From NCBI RefSeq assembly GCF_000173075.1, contig NZ_ABVL01000011.1, positions 62,001 through 126,000 on the forward strand: a stretch of 64,000 nucleotides of DNA, written 5' to 3'. Both the position numbers and the translations under genes were made by a program. This document shows, in pieces, positions 1 through 7,158 of this stretch; the first letter of the stretch is position 1; every line of letters starts with the position of its first letter. This DNA is from Chthoniobacter flavus Ellin428. GTDB taxonomy: Bacteria; Verrucomicrobiota; Verrucomicrobiia; Chthoniobacterales; Chthoniobacteraceae. The notes below the pieces were generated by a model, which saw only the letters and a program-made list of their open reading frames with translations, was not told where the DNA came from and ran no database searches.

Positions 1-1
1 C

Positions 2-319
2 GCTTCGTTTCCCGACCCGCTACCCGATGAACTCAAGGCCATGCTTGAACTCAATCGCGACGCGCAAAGTGGCATTTGGGGTCAATACCTGTTCCTAAAT
101 ATTGTCTTCTGGCTCGTCGCCGGATTCCTGGCGGCTGTGATCTTCCATTCCCACCTTTCGCCGGGATTGGTGAATGCGTTGTTTCCGTGTTTCCTACTGC
201 AAAGCGCGTTAATTGGCCTGCAGGGTGCCGCGGAGCGTCGCGCCCAACGCCGTCTGCAATTGCTGCTCACCGTCATCCGCGGCATGCAGCATCGCAAGGA
301 CGCGGCGTCGCTTTCCTGA
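2..319 (+). CDS. Membrane protein, C-terminal part (5' end outside window)
   Basis: The frame is open from the first bases of the window to the stop at 319, so the internal ATG at 41 is probably not the start and the gene begins upstream. The visible part holds one or two hydrophobic segments (around LFLNIVFWLVAGFLAAVIF and the following LVNALFPCFLLQ) and then a basic tail rich in Arg and Gln, consistent with a small inner-membrane protein whose tail lies in the cytoplasm. I do not recognise the family. The next gene on the same strand starts about 80 bases downstream. Confidence 0.5.
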   Translation, partial: ASFPDPLPDELKAMLELNRDAQSGIWGQYLFLNIVFWLVAGFLAAVIFHSHLSPGLVNALFPCFLLQSALIGLQGAAERRAQRRLQLLLTVIRGMQHRKDAASLS

Positions 320-401
320 TCACCTCATTTCCCAGCGAATTCGGACATTGTCCCTAACAAATCGGCGCGCTAAAGCTTCGCTCCCTCACACTCTACTCCC
401 C

Positions 402-1154
402 ATGCGTTTCCACACCCTCCTGACCCTTGCTCTCCTTTCGTCTGCTGCTTTCGCCGCCCAGCTTCCGGAGATTCCGAAAGAGTCCATCGCCAAGAAAGGC
501 GAGTTGCTCTTCTCCGATGATTTCAATGGCACCACCCACGATGCGAAGTGGCATCGCGTGGTCGACACTTTCACCTTTGAAAACGGCGTCCTCAAGGGCA
601 CCCAAACCCGCGATCAGGACGTCCCCGCGCAGGACGGCAAGCCGGCGGTCACCAAGCACGCTGCCGTCTACGGCCTCGAATTGCCCACCAAGGACAGCGT
701 CGTCGAAGTGAAGATCCGTTTTGAAGGCAACACCCTGATGGACGTCGAGTTCGACGACCGCAAATTCACTGGCTCGCACTACGGCCATCTTTGCCGCGCC
801 CAGGTCCTCCTCGACCAGGTGAAAATCCTCGACGAGCGCGACGGCACGCAGAGCAACCAGCTTATCGAGCTCCGCAAAGACCCGGTCAAGAACAAGGAGG
901 AGATCGGCAAGCTCCTCTCGACCCACACCATCAGCTTCCCGCTCGCGCACAAGCTCGAGCAGGGCAAGTGGTACACGCTCGTCGTCGAGACCGTGGGTGA
1001 ACAAATGCGCGTGACCATCGACGGCACGCCGGTCGCCTACTTCAAGTCGCCGGGCATCGGCCACGAGACCAAGTCCAAGATCGAACTCGGTGTCTCCGGC
1101 AAGAGCGGCCTCTTCGACGACATCAAGGTCTGGAACGCTTCGCCGGCCAAGTAA
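402..1154 (+). CDS. Secreted LamG/DUF1080-like protein
   Basis: A 250-residue exported protein. I placed the start at the ATG at 402 because it begins a clean signal peptide (MRFHTLLTLALLSSAAFAA, cleavage about residue 19); the longer upstream frame reads into unrelated, Arg/Ser-rich sequence. The mature part opens with ELLFSDDFNGT and alternates short beta-strand-like stretches, the pattern of concanavalin-like (LamG / 3-keto-disaccharide hydrolase, DUF1080) domains that Verrucomicrobiota and Planctomycetota encode in large numbers. The family typically binds or cleaves sugars outside the cytoplasm; no catalytic residue can be assigned here, so the substrate is unknown. A strong hairpin terminator follows it. 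Confidence 0.7.
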   Translation: MRFHTLLTLALLSSAAFAAQLPEIPKESIAKKGELLFSDDFNGTTHDAKWHRVVDTFTFENGVLKGTQTRDQDVPAQDGKPAVTKHAAVYGLELPTKDSVVEVKIRFEGNTLMDVEFDDRKFTGSHYGHLCRAQVLLDQVKILDERDGTQSNQLIELRKDPVKNKEEIGKLLSTHTISFPLAHKLEQGKWYTLVVETVGEQMRVTIDGTPVAYFKSPGIGHETKSKIELGVSGKSGLFDDIKVWNASPAK

Positions 1155-1208
1155 GCTGCCAGCCGACAGCCCGAGGAACCCGCTCGATAAAACAGGGAAC
1201 AATCCTTC

Positions 1209-1252
1209 ATGGGACAATCGGCAGGTAATCTGCTGATTGTCCCATTTGTTTT
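1209..1252 (+). terminator. Rho-independent terminator
   Basis: A 16-bp stem (one G-T pair) with a five-base GTAAT loop runs from 1209 to 1245 and is followed by TTTGTTTT. It lies between the LamG-like gene and the convergent ribokinase gene, so it ends the former and may act on both. Confidence 0.8.
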
Positions 1253-1299
1253 CCGCGTTCTCTCAAATGAATTCATCTCGCGAATTCGTTGCCGGTGTC

Positions 1300-2328
1300 C
1301 TATTCGCTCGTGACGGCGCTCCGCAGGAATTTCAATACCGCGGCCCGCGTCGGCAGGGCCGGTTGCGCCCCGAGTTTGGTGGTCGCGAGAGCGGCTGTGA
1401 CGTTGGCGAAGTGCGCGGCGTTCGGAATCGGTTGTCCTTCAGCGAGTGCCACGGCCAGGGCCGCGGCGAAGGCGTCACCCGCGCCGGTGGCGTCGATGGC
1501 TTTCACCCGCAGACGGGGAAGGTAGAAAGTGCGGAGGGGAACAGTGGATGGGGGACGGCGCACGGCCGACGCCGACTCGTGCCAGACGGCGAGGTTGCCT
1601 TGCCCCGCAGCGATGACGGTCGCGCGGAGGCCGAATTTGGTGAGCAAATATTCGGCGGCTATTTGGGCGGTGGAACCGTCCGTCACGCGGATGCCGGTGA
1701 GGGCCTCGGCTTCGTGTTCGTTGGCGCGCAGGACGGTGACGGTTCGCAAGAGCGCGGTTAGCTGTTTCGCGATATTCGGCGGCGGATTGCGCAAAGCCGG
1801 CGCTGGATCGAGGACGATGGGAACGCCGGCGCGATGAGCAAGGCGAGCAGCAGCGAGACTGGCCGTGAGGGGGACTTCGAATTGGAGAATGAGGACATCG
1901 GCGCCGGCGATAGCGCGAGCCACGGCAGGGCGCCGCACATCGGCCGCGCTGAGGCGCTGATTGGCGCCGGGAGACACGAGGATTTGTTTCTCGCCGCCGG
2001 CGTCGACGCTGATTAGCGCGACGCCGGTGTGACTGCGAGGGTCCCGGACCACGTCCCGCCCGTCGATGCCCTCGGCGGCGAGGCGGCGCAGCAGAGCGCG
2101 TCCGCGATCATCGGCGCCCACGCGTCCGACGAAGGTGACCCGTGCACCGAGGCGCGCCGCGGCCACGGCCTGATTCGCGCCCTTGCCTCCGGCTTCGGCG
2201 TGGTCGAATTCCTCGCCATTCACGGTTTCACCCGGGAGCGGCAACCGCGGCGCGCGGACGAGGAAGTCGGTGTTCGCCCCGCCGATGACGACGACGCGCG
2301 GGGAAGAGGGGGGTGGGCGCTTGGGCAT
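1300..2328 (-). CDS. rbsK: Ribokinase (PfkB family)
   Basis: A PfkB-family sugar kinase of 342 residues, slightly longer than usual for RbsK. The substrate-binding GGKGANQA motif lies at residues 47-54, and the anion-hole/catalytic signature DATGAGDAF starts near residue 279, with the catalytic Asp near 285. The family phosphorylates D-ribose to ribose 5-phosphate with ATP; related members act on nucleosides or other sugars, so the exact substrate is inferred. No ribose transporter or nucleoside hydrolase lies beside it. The first nine residues are Pro-rich and the start could be slightly internal. It is convergent with the upstream exoprotein gene and separated by a terminator. Confidence 0.85.
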   Translation of the reverse strand: MPKRPPPSSPRVVVIGGANTDFLVRAPRLPLPGETVNGEEFDHAEAGGKGANQAVAAARLGARVTFVGRVGADDRGRALLRRLAAEGIDGRDVVRDPRSHTGVALISVDAGGEKQILVSPGANQRLSAADVRRPAVARAIAGADVLILQFEVPLTASLAAARLAHRAGVPIVLDPAPALRNPPPNIAKQLTALLRTVTVLRANEHEAEALTGIRVTDGSTAQIAAEYLLTKFGLRATVIAAGQGNLAVWHESASAVRRPPSTVPLRTFYLPRLRVKAIDATGAGDAFAAALAVALAEGQPIPNAAHFANVTAALATTKLGAQPALPTRAAVLKFLRSAVTSE

Positions 2329-2359
2329 CGGGGAGGTTTAACCGCAAATGAGGGGAATG

Positions 2360-2529
2360 AACACCCAACATCGAACATCCGATCAGGAGGGCTCGGCGCG
2401 CGATCGGCAATCATCGCCGATTCGTTTTGGGATCAAAACGTCGGTCCCCACGGTACGTTAACCTTTTCCCGAAGCGTCCCGCAGCAGACCATTGGATGTT
2501 GGGTGTTCGATGTTGGACGTTGGATGTTC
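2360..2529. repeat. Palindromic repeat, ATGTTGGATG family, copy 1
   Basis: The left arm (2360-2382) has ACCCAACATCGAACATCC and the right arm (2490-2529) has GGATGTTGGGTGTTCGATG, imperfect inverted copies of one another. The approximately 110 bases between them hold a smaller hairpin. Related copies occur at 10431 and 59134. It fills the gap between the ribokinase and phosphoribosyltransferase genes. Confidence 0.75.
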
Positions 2530-2539
2530 TACCTCCCCC

Positions 2540-3199
2540 TTATTTCCCCTTCAAATCCGCTTCCGCGCGCGCGAGAAGTTCGCGCACTTCTTCATCCGTG
2601 GTTTGCGAGAAGTCCTTGTAGAATTCACCGACCGAATGGAAATAACTCGGCTTGCTCGCGCAGATGAATTCATCGACTTCATCTTCGAACTCTTCGCAGA
2701 TCTCGGGGGCGGCAACGGGCACCGCGACCACGATGCGGGCGACGCCCTGCTGGCGCAGGGCCGCGATGGCGGCACGCATGCTCGCACCCGTGGCCAGACC
2801 GTCATCCACGAGGATGGCGGTCTGGCCGCGGAGCGCGAGCGGCGACCGGCCTTCGCGATAATCCGCCTCGCGCCGGGTGAGTTCGCGTGTCTGTTCCAAG
2901 GTGCTGGCCGCCAATGCGCGTTCCGGTTCGTTGAGACAGCGCATCACCGATGGGTTCAACACGCGCACGCCACCGGAGGCGATGGCTCCCATGGCGAGTT
3001 CTTCATGGCCGGGCACGCCGAGCTTGCGCACGACGAAGACGTCGAGCGGCACACCAATCTGCCGTGCGACCTCGAAAGCCACGGGAACGCCGCCCCGCGC
3101 CAGGCCGAGGACGATGACGTCCTCGCGCCCGGTGTAGTTGCGCAAGTGCGACGCGAGGATCCGCCCCGCCTCGCGCCGATCATGAAAGATCAGATCCAT
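2540..3199 (-). CDS. Phosphoribosyltransferase-family protein
   Basis: A 219-residue type I phosphoribosyltransferase-fold protein. The PRPP-binding loop VDDGLATGAS is at residues 131-140, and the N-terminal part carries the LGLARGGVPVAFEVA stretch and the VRKLGVPGHEELAMGAI motif typical of the stand-alone PRTase group that is often annotated only as phosphoribosyltransferase. The base acceptor is unknown: this group is not a clear HPRT, APRT or PyrE. It is transcribed away from the creatininase-family gene. The product is cytoplasmic. Confidence 0.8.
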   Translation of the reverse strand: MDLIFHDRREAGRILASHLRNYTGREDVIVLGLARGGVPVAFEVARQIGVPLDVFVVRKLGVPGHEELAMGAIASGGVRVLNPSVMRCLNEPERALAASTLEQTRELTRREADYREGRSPLALRGQTAILVDDGLATGASMRAAIAALRQQGVARIVVAVPVAAPEICEEFEDEVDEFICASKPSYFHSVGEFYKDFSQTTDEEVRELLARAEADLKGK

Positions 3200-3398
3200 G
3201 GCTGCATATATCGTTCGTTAATTACTTGTTATCGCGGGCTCGCGAAACGAGTCTTACGGCCAACCCACTGAATCGCGGTGGAGGCGGGCGTTGGGTGTTC
3301 GAAATGCGCTCGCACCGGGATACTTTTTCAATGCGACTCAAATACTCCGCCCTGCAAACCGCTGGCCATGCGCCAAATTCCTTTGGCAAAATCACGTA

Positions 3399-4157
3399 AT
3401 GCAACTCGTCGATCTTCCCTGGCCCGCGGTGGCCGCTTTGCCAAAGGATACGCCGATCATTTTTCCCCTGGCCGCGCTCGAACAGCATGGGCATCACCTG
3501 CCGGTGTTCACCGACAGTCTGTTACTCGGGGAAGTGATTCGGCGCGTGGTGCCGCGGTTTGAAGAGAAGGCGCTGTTTGCGCCGCTCCAGTGGCTGGGAA
3601 ATTCGGAACATCATCTCGATTTTGCCGGAACGCTTTCGGCCGCGCCACGGGTGTATCTCGATATGCTCAACGGGTTGGCGGAGAATTTTCTCCATCACGG
3701 ATTCCGCCGTTTCTTCTTCGTGAACGGGCATGGCGGGAACGACGTGCCGGGCCGCCAGGCGATCTTCGAGTTGCGGCAACGCCATCGAGAACTCGACGAC
3801 GTGTTATTTCTTTTTGCGACTTACTGGAGCCTCGGCTCGCGTCCGTGGGATGCCGATCCGGCGATCGTGCAACGGGAGATGGGCCATGCCTGCGAATGGG
3901 AGACGTCGATGATGCTGCGCCTCGCGCCGCACCTCGTGGGCGATTACAAGCAGGCTCCGCCGGTGGCTTTCGGCACGCCCTTCACTCCCGCTTCGCGCGG
4001 ATGGATCACCCGTGAGCGCTCCGAACCCGGCCACATCGGCCGCCCGCGCTTCTCCACGGCCGACAAGGGCGAAACGCTCTTCCGCGTCTTTTCCGATGAC
4101 GTGGCCTCGATGATCGAGCGGGTGATTAAATGGGATGGCAAGAGTTGGAACGGGTAA
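3399..4157 (+). CDS. Creatininase-family amidohydrolase
   Basis: A 252-residue member of the creatininase family (metal-dependent amidohydrolases that include creatininase, mycofactocin protein MftE and FAPy deformylase). I chose the ATG at 3399 since the conserved domain begins immediately after it (MQLVDLPWPAVAALP); the frame extends upstream to 3291 but that part has no family similarity. Metal-ligand motifs are visible: LEQHGHHLP with a following Asp, FVNGHGGND, and the Glu of the GHACEWETS segment. The substrate cannot be deduced; none of the creatine or mycofactocin genes lies nearby. Confidence 0.8.
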   Translation: MQLVDLPWPAVAALPKDTPIIFPLAALEQHGHHLPVFTDSLLLGEVIRRVVPRFEEKALFAPLQWLGNSEHHLDFAGTLSAAPRVYLDMLNGLAENFLHHGFRRFFFVNGHGGNDVPGRQAIFELRQRHRELDDVLFLFATYWSLGSRPWDADPAIVQREMGHACEWETSMMLRLAPHLVGDYKQAPPVAFGTPFTPASRGWITRERSEPGHIGRPRFSTADKGETLFRVFSDDVASMIERVIKWDGKSWNG

Positions 4158-4195
4158 AGTTGTAGGGAGTGTCTCACGCGCCGGGGTGGCCTCCG

Positions 4196-5608
4196 CTACG
4201 GCTTCGCCAACTGTCCCAGCACTTCCAGCAACGCCTGCCGGATTTTCGGCTCGGCGCCGACCTCGAGATAACTCGTGCGTGAGCGCCACGTCTCATAACC
4301 GCCGAGCGGGTGTTGCTCGGGCGTGGGCAGATAACCGTACCAGCCATTGGCCAGCGAGATGGTGAACATCGGCTTGATCGGCGAATCCTTTTTCATCGCG
4401 AGACCGGAGATGGCGAAGACTTCATTCGGCCAGCCGGCCACCGCGAGATCGCCGATGCGAAACGCCGTGAGCGGCATGGTGATGGTGTCGGGATATTGCG
4501 CGAGGAGGATCTGCTCGCGCGCATAGATTTCCGACGCCGTCTTCAGCGCGAGCGGAGGGCGATCGGCGACGATGGCTTTGGCTTTTTCCACGTCCTCCGC
4601 GGAGGGCTTGCGCGTGGCGAGCGTGAGTTCGCGTGTGGCTACACGCAGGGGGACGTCGTCATGCCACTGCACGCCGGCGAGGGCGTGCTGCACTTCGGTC
4701 GCGACCTCATCGGCGACCTTGTTGATTTGCGCGTACGGTCCTTTTGCCCGGTTGTCCGGGCCGCGGAAGGGGATGTTGTTGATATCGCCGCTGGTGCCGT
4801 TGCTCATGATGCCGACGAAAGGCGGATCCTGGCGATCGGCGCCGAGCAGTTGCTGGATGCGATCGGCAAACACACCGTAGTAATCCGCGGAGAGATCGCC
4901 CGGGCCGACGCCGCCGACATAATGCAGCGAGTAGTTGGCGAAGAGCGCGAGCGGGCGGCCGTCGGCGTGTTGCACGGCGATGAAGGAAATCTGCGGATCG
5001 GTTGGCCCAGCCGGTTCGACGAGATCGGGGTTATTGACGCCCGGGTTCATCTTCACGAGATCATTGCCGCCAAAGGGATTCGGCGCCTTCGCGCCTTCCT
5101 TCAGCCGCCAACGCCGGCAATGGACTTCGTCCGGCAGGCTGGCACTGCCCCAGGCGATGCGCGCCGGCGCGAAATTATGCATCGCGCGGCGGACGGCGTC
5201 GGCAATGTAGCGCGGCATTTGCGCCCGATACTCCTCGCTTGGCGGAGTGAGATACACGCCGGCCACCGAGCCGCACGAGTGCGAGTGCGTGGACGACATC
5301 ATCACATTCTCCGGCGGCAGCGCGACCTCCTCGGTGAGGATTTTCTTCGCCGCATCGAAGACCTCGCGCGGGATCAGGCAATTGTCGACGACGACAAAAG
5401 CGAGCGTGGTCTTGCCATCGGTCAGCACGAGCGCGCGGGCGTGAAGTTCATCGTGGACATTGGCGGCAGGGATTGGACGGAAGTTGCCGTTGATCACTGT
5501 GCCGAGAGGCGGCGTGATGACTTCCGCGGCGGCGCCGGCTTTGAACTCACCAGCAGAAGCCGTGACGGCAGCGGAGACAACAAGGAGGGCGACGAGTCGA
5601 GAGAGCAT
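4196..5608 (-). CDS. Neutral/alkaline ceramidase-like exported hydrolase
   Basis: A 470-residue exported protein resembling the N-terminal domain of neutral/alkaline non-lysosomal ceramidases. A signal peptide covers about residues 1-19. The mature protein starts with FKAGAAAEVITPPLG, the usual opening of the family, and contains VVVDNCLIP and STHSHSCG (His 108 and 110), which correspond to zinc ligands. The C-terminal immunoglobulin-like domain of true ceramidases is missing, as in most bacterial homologues from Planctomycetota and Verrucomicrobiota, whose substrate is unknown. It is convergent with the creatininase-family gene. Confidence 0.8.
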   Translation of the reverse strand: MLSRLVALLVVSAAVTASAGEFKAGAAAEVITPPLGTVINGNFRPIPAANVHDELHARALVLTDGKTTLAFVVVDNCLIPREVFDAAKKILTEEVALPPENVMMSSTHSHSCGSVAGVYLTPPSEEYRAQMPRYIADAVRRAMHNFAPARIAWGSASLPDEVHCRRWRLKEGAKAPNPFGGNDLVKMNPGVNNPDLVEPAGPTDPQISFIAVQHADGRPLALFANYSLHYVGGVGPGDLSADYYGVFADRIQQLLGADRQDPPFVGIMSNGTSGDINNIPFRGPDNRAKGPYAQINKVADEVATEVQHALAGVQWHDDVPLRVATRELTLATRKPSAEDVEKAKAIVADRPPLALKTASEIYAREQILLAQYPDTITMPLTAFRIGDLAVAGWPNEVFAISGLAMKKDSPIKPMFTISLANGWYGYLPTPEQHPLGGYETWRSRTSYLEVGAEPKIRQALLEVLGQLAKP

Positions 5609-5811
5609 AGGGGGAAACGAGGGTGGTGAATGGGCAATGTAATCGCTAAAGCATCATCCAAAACAAAATGAAACATTAGTGATGAAAAGAGAAGGTCACG
5701 TGATGCCGTCGCGCACACCCTGCGCGGCTATCAGTTGCCTCCATCCGGGTTCAGCGAACCCGACGCTCGCAGATTATCGCTGTAGTTCCAACGCCCTGCC
5801 ACACGAAGCGC

Positions 5812-5844
5812 GGCTCTCAACTCTCAACTCTCAACTATCAACTT
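5812..5844. repeat. CTCAACT tandem repeat
   Basis: Four degenerate copies of CTCAACT (CTCTCAACTCTCAACTATCAAC) end three bases before the serine hydrolase stop codon. The same unit, in both orientations, is at 46644 and 46973. Confidence 0.6.
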
Positions 5845-5846
5845 CC

Positions 5847-7016
5847 CTATTGAGCCGCTTCCTGAAACGCGCGCCGCACCGGACTCGCATCGCTGTTCGG
5901 AAAATTCGACCGTTGCACCATCAGCACATAAGCCACCCCCTTGACCGGATCGACCCAAGCCTGCGTGCCCCACGCACCGCCGTGACCAAACGTGCCAGGC
6001 GATAGCATCGCCGCCACGCCCTCATGCGGCTTCTTCAAAATGCACACGCCGATACCCCAGCCATAATTCATCCCGTACTGGCCGAAGGTCGAGTTCTGGA
6101 AAAACCCGGTCGGCAGATCGCCCGTCTGCGGTGTGGTGAGATACCGCATCGCCTCCGCGCTGAGATAGCGATGCCCCTCTCGTTCGCCACCGCCGAGCAA
6201 CATCTGGCAAAAGCGCGCGTAGTCCGGCCCGGTCGAGTAGAGCCCGCCATTGCCTTGCGGCGGACGCTTCCGCGTTCCATCGTAATCCGCGCGCGGCGGC
6301 ACGGCCTCCAGCGCACCAGTCTCTTTGTTCTTCGCATAGGCCGTCGCCAATCGCGCGTGTTGCGCTTCGGTCATATAGAAAGTCGTGTCCTTCATCCCGA
6401 GCGGATCGAACAACCGCTGTTGCAGAAATTGATCGAACGTCTGTCCGCTGACCACCTCCACGATGCGCGCCGCCGTATTGATCCCGCTCTGCGTGTATTT
6501 CCATTTCTCGCCCGGCTCATATTGCATCGGCGCTGCGAGGAAGAGCGGGATCATCTCCGCCAGCGTGCGCGCCTGCTTCGCCTTCTCCGCATCGGCTTCG
6601 CCGAGTCCCGAGGTGTGCGTCATCAGTTGCGCGATGGTGAGATTCGCCGGCTTGCCCGAGGGCGTCTTCAGCGCCGCAAATTCCGGAAGGTATTTCGCCA
6701 CCGGATCACTGACCTTCAGCTTCCCTTCATCCTGCAACATCAGCACCGCCGTCCCGGTGGTCGGCTTGGTCATCGAAGCGATCCAAAAGAGCGAATCCGT
6801 CGCCATCGGCCGATTCGAAGCCACATCCGCCAACCCCGTCGCCTCGAGATGCAACACCCTGTCCTTCGTCACCACTACCGTCACCGCCCCGGCGACCTCC
6901 TTCTTCGCCACCATGTCCTCAATGGCCGCACCGATCTTGGGGAGGGTGGGCTCGACTCCGAGGGCGTTTGCGACAAAAAGGGCGGAGGCAAGGACACACA
7001 GTCGATTTGAATACAT
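5847..7016 (-). CDS. Serine hydrolase, class C beta-lactamase family
   Basis: A 389-residue exported serine hydrolase of the AmpC/esterase/DD-peptidase superfamily. The signal peptide covers about residues 1-20. The catalytic SxxK is S81-M-T-K84 (IASMTKPTTG), the Tyr motif lies in WKYTQSGINTA, and the third motif is the HGG of FGHGGAWGT, which replaces the KTG of true beta-lactamases. That combination is common in EstB-like esterases and D-aminopeptidases, so esterase or peptidase activity is more likely than antibiotic resistance. The gene stands alone, divergent from the HD/Hsp90 gene. Confidence 0.85.
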   Translation of the reverse strand: MYSNRLCVLASALFVANALGVEPTLPKIGAAIEDMVAKKEVAGAVTVVVTKDRVLHLEATGLADVASNRPMATDSLFWIASMTKPTTGTAVLMLQDEGKLKVSDPVAKYLPEFAALKTPSGKPANLTIAQLMTHTSGLGEADAEKAKQARTLAEMIPLFLAAPMQYEPGEKWKYTQSGINTAARIVEVVSGQTFDQFLQQRLFDPLGMKDTTFYMTEAQHARLATAYAKNKETGALEAVPPRADYDGTRKRPPQGNGGLYSTGPDYARFCQMLLGGGEREGHRYLSAEAMRYLTTPQTGDLPTGFFQNSTFGQYGMNYGWGIGVCILKKPHEGVAAMLSPGTFGHGGAWGTQAWVDPVKGVAYVLMVQRSNFPNSDASPVRRAFQEAAQ

Positions 7017-7158
7017 ATCCAGTATTGCAGCCTAAACTGCTCTAGTGTTGAAGATCATAAATAATCAGTGAAGAATTCAAAATGCGGACAGCTCTTGAGC
7101 AAGGCGATTGATAAATTTGCCACGATATAAATGATAAGAGATATAACTGGCTAAAACT

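Noticed and set aside
213..401. N-terminal extension of the LamG-like protein to 213
   Set aside because: The extension has no leader and reads Cys/Arg/Ser-rich; a clean signal peptide begins at 402.
393..1217. A minus-strand reading frame of 274 codons opposite the LamG-like gene
   Set aside because: The opposite strand has a signal peptide and family pattern; this frame has neither.
5847..7016. Beta-lactamase resistance gene
   Set aside because: The third motif is HGG instead of KTG; an esterase or peptidase is more likely.
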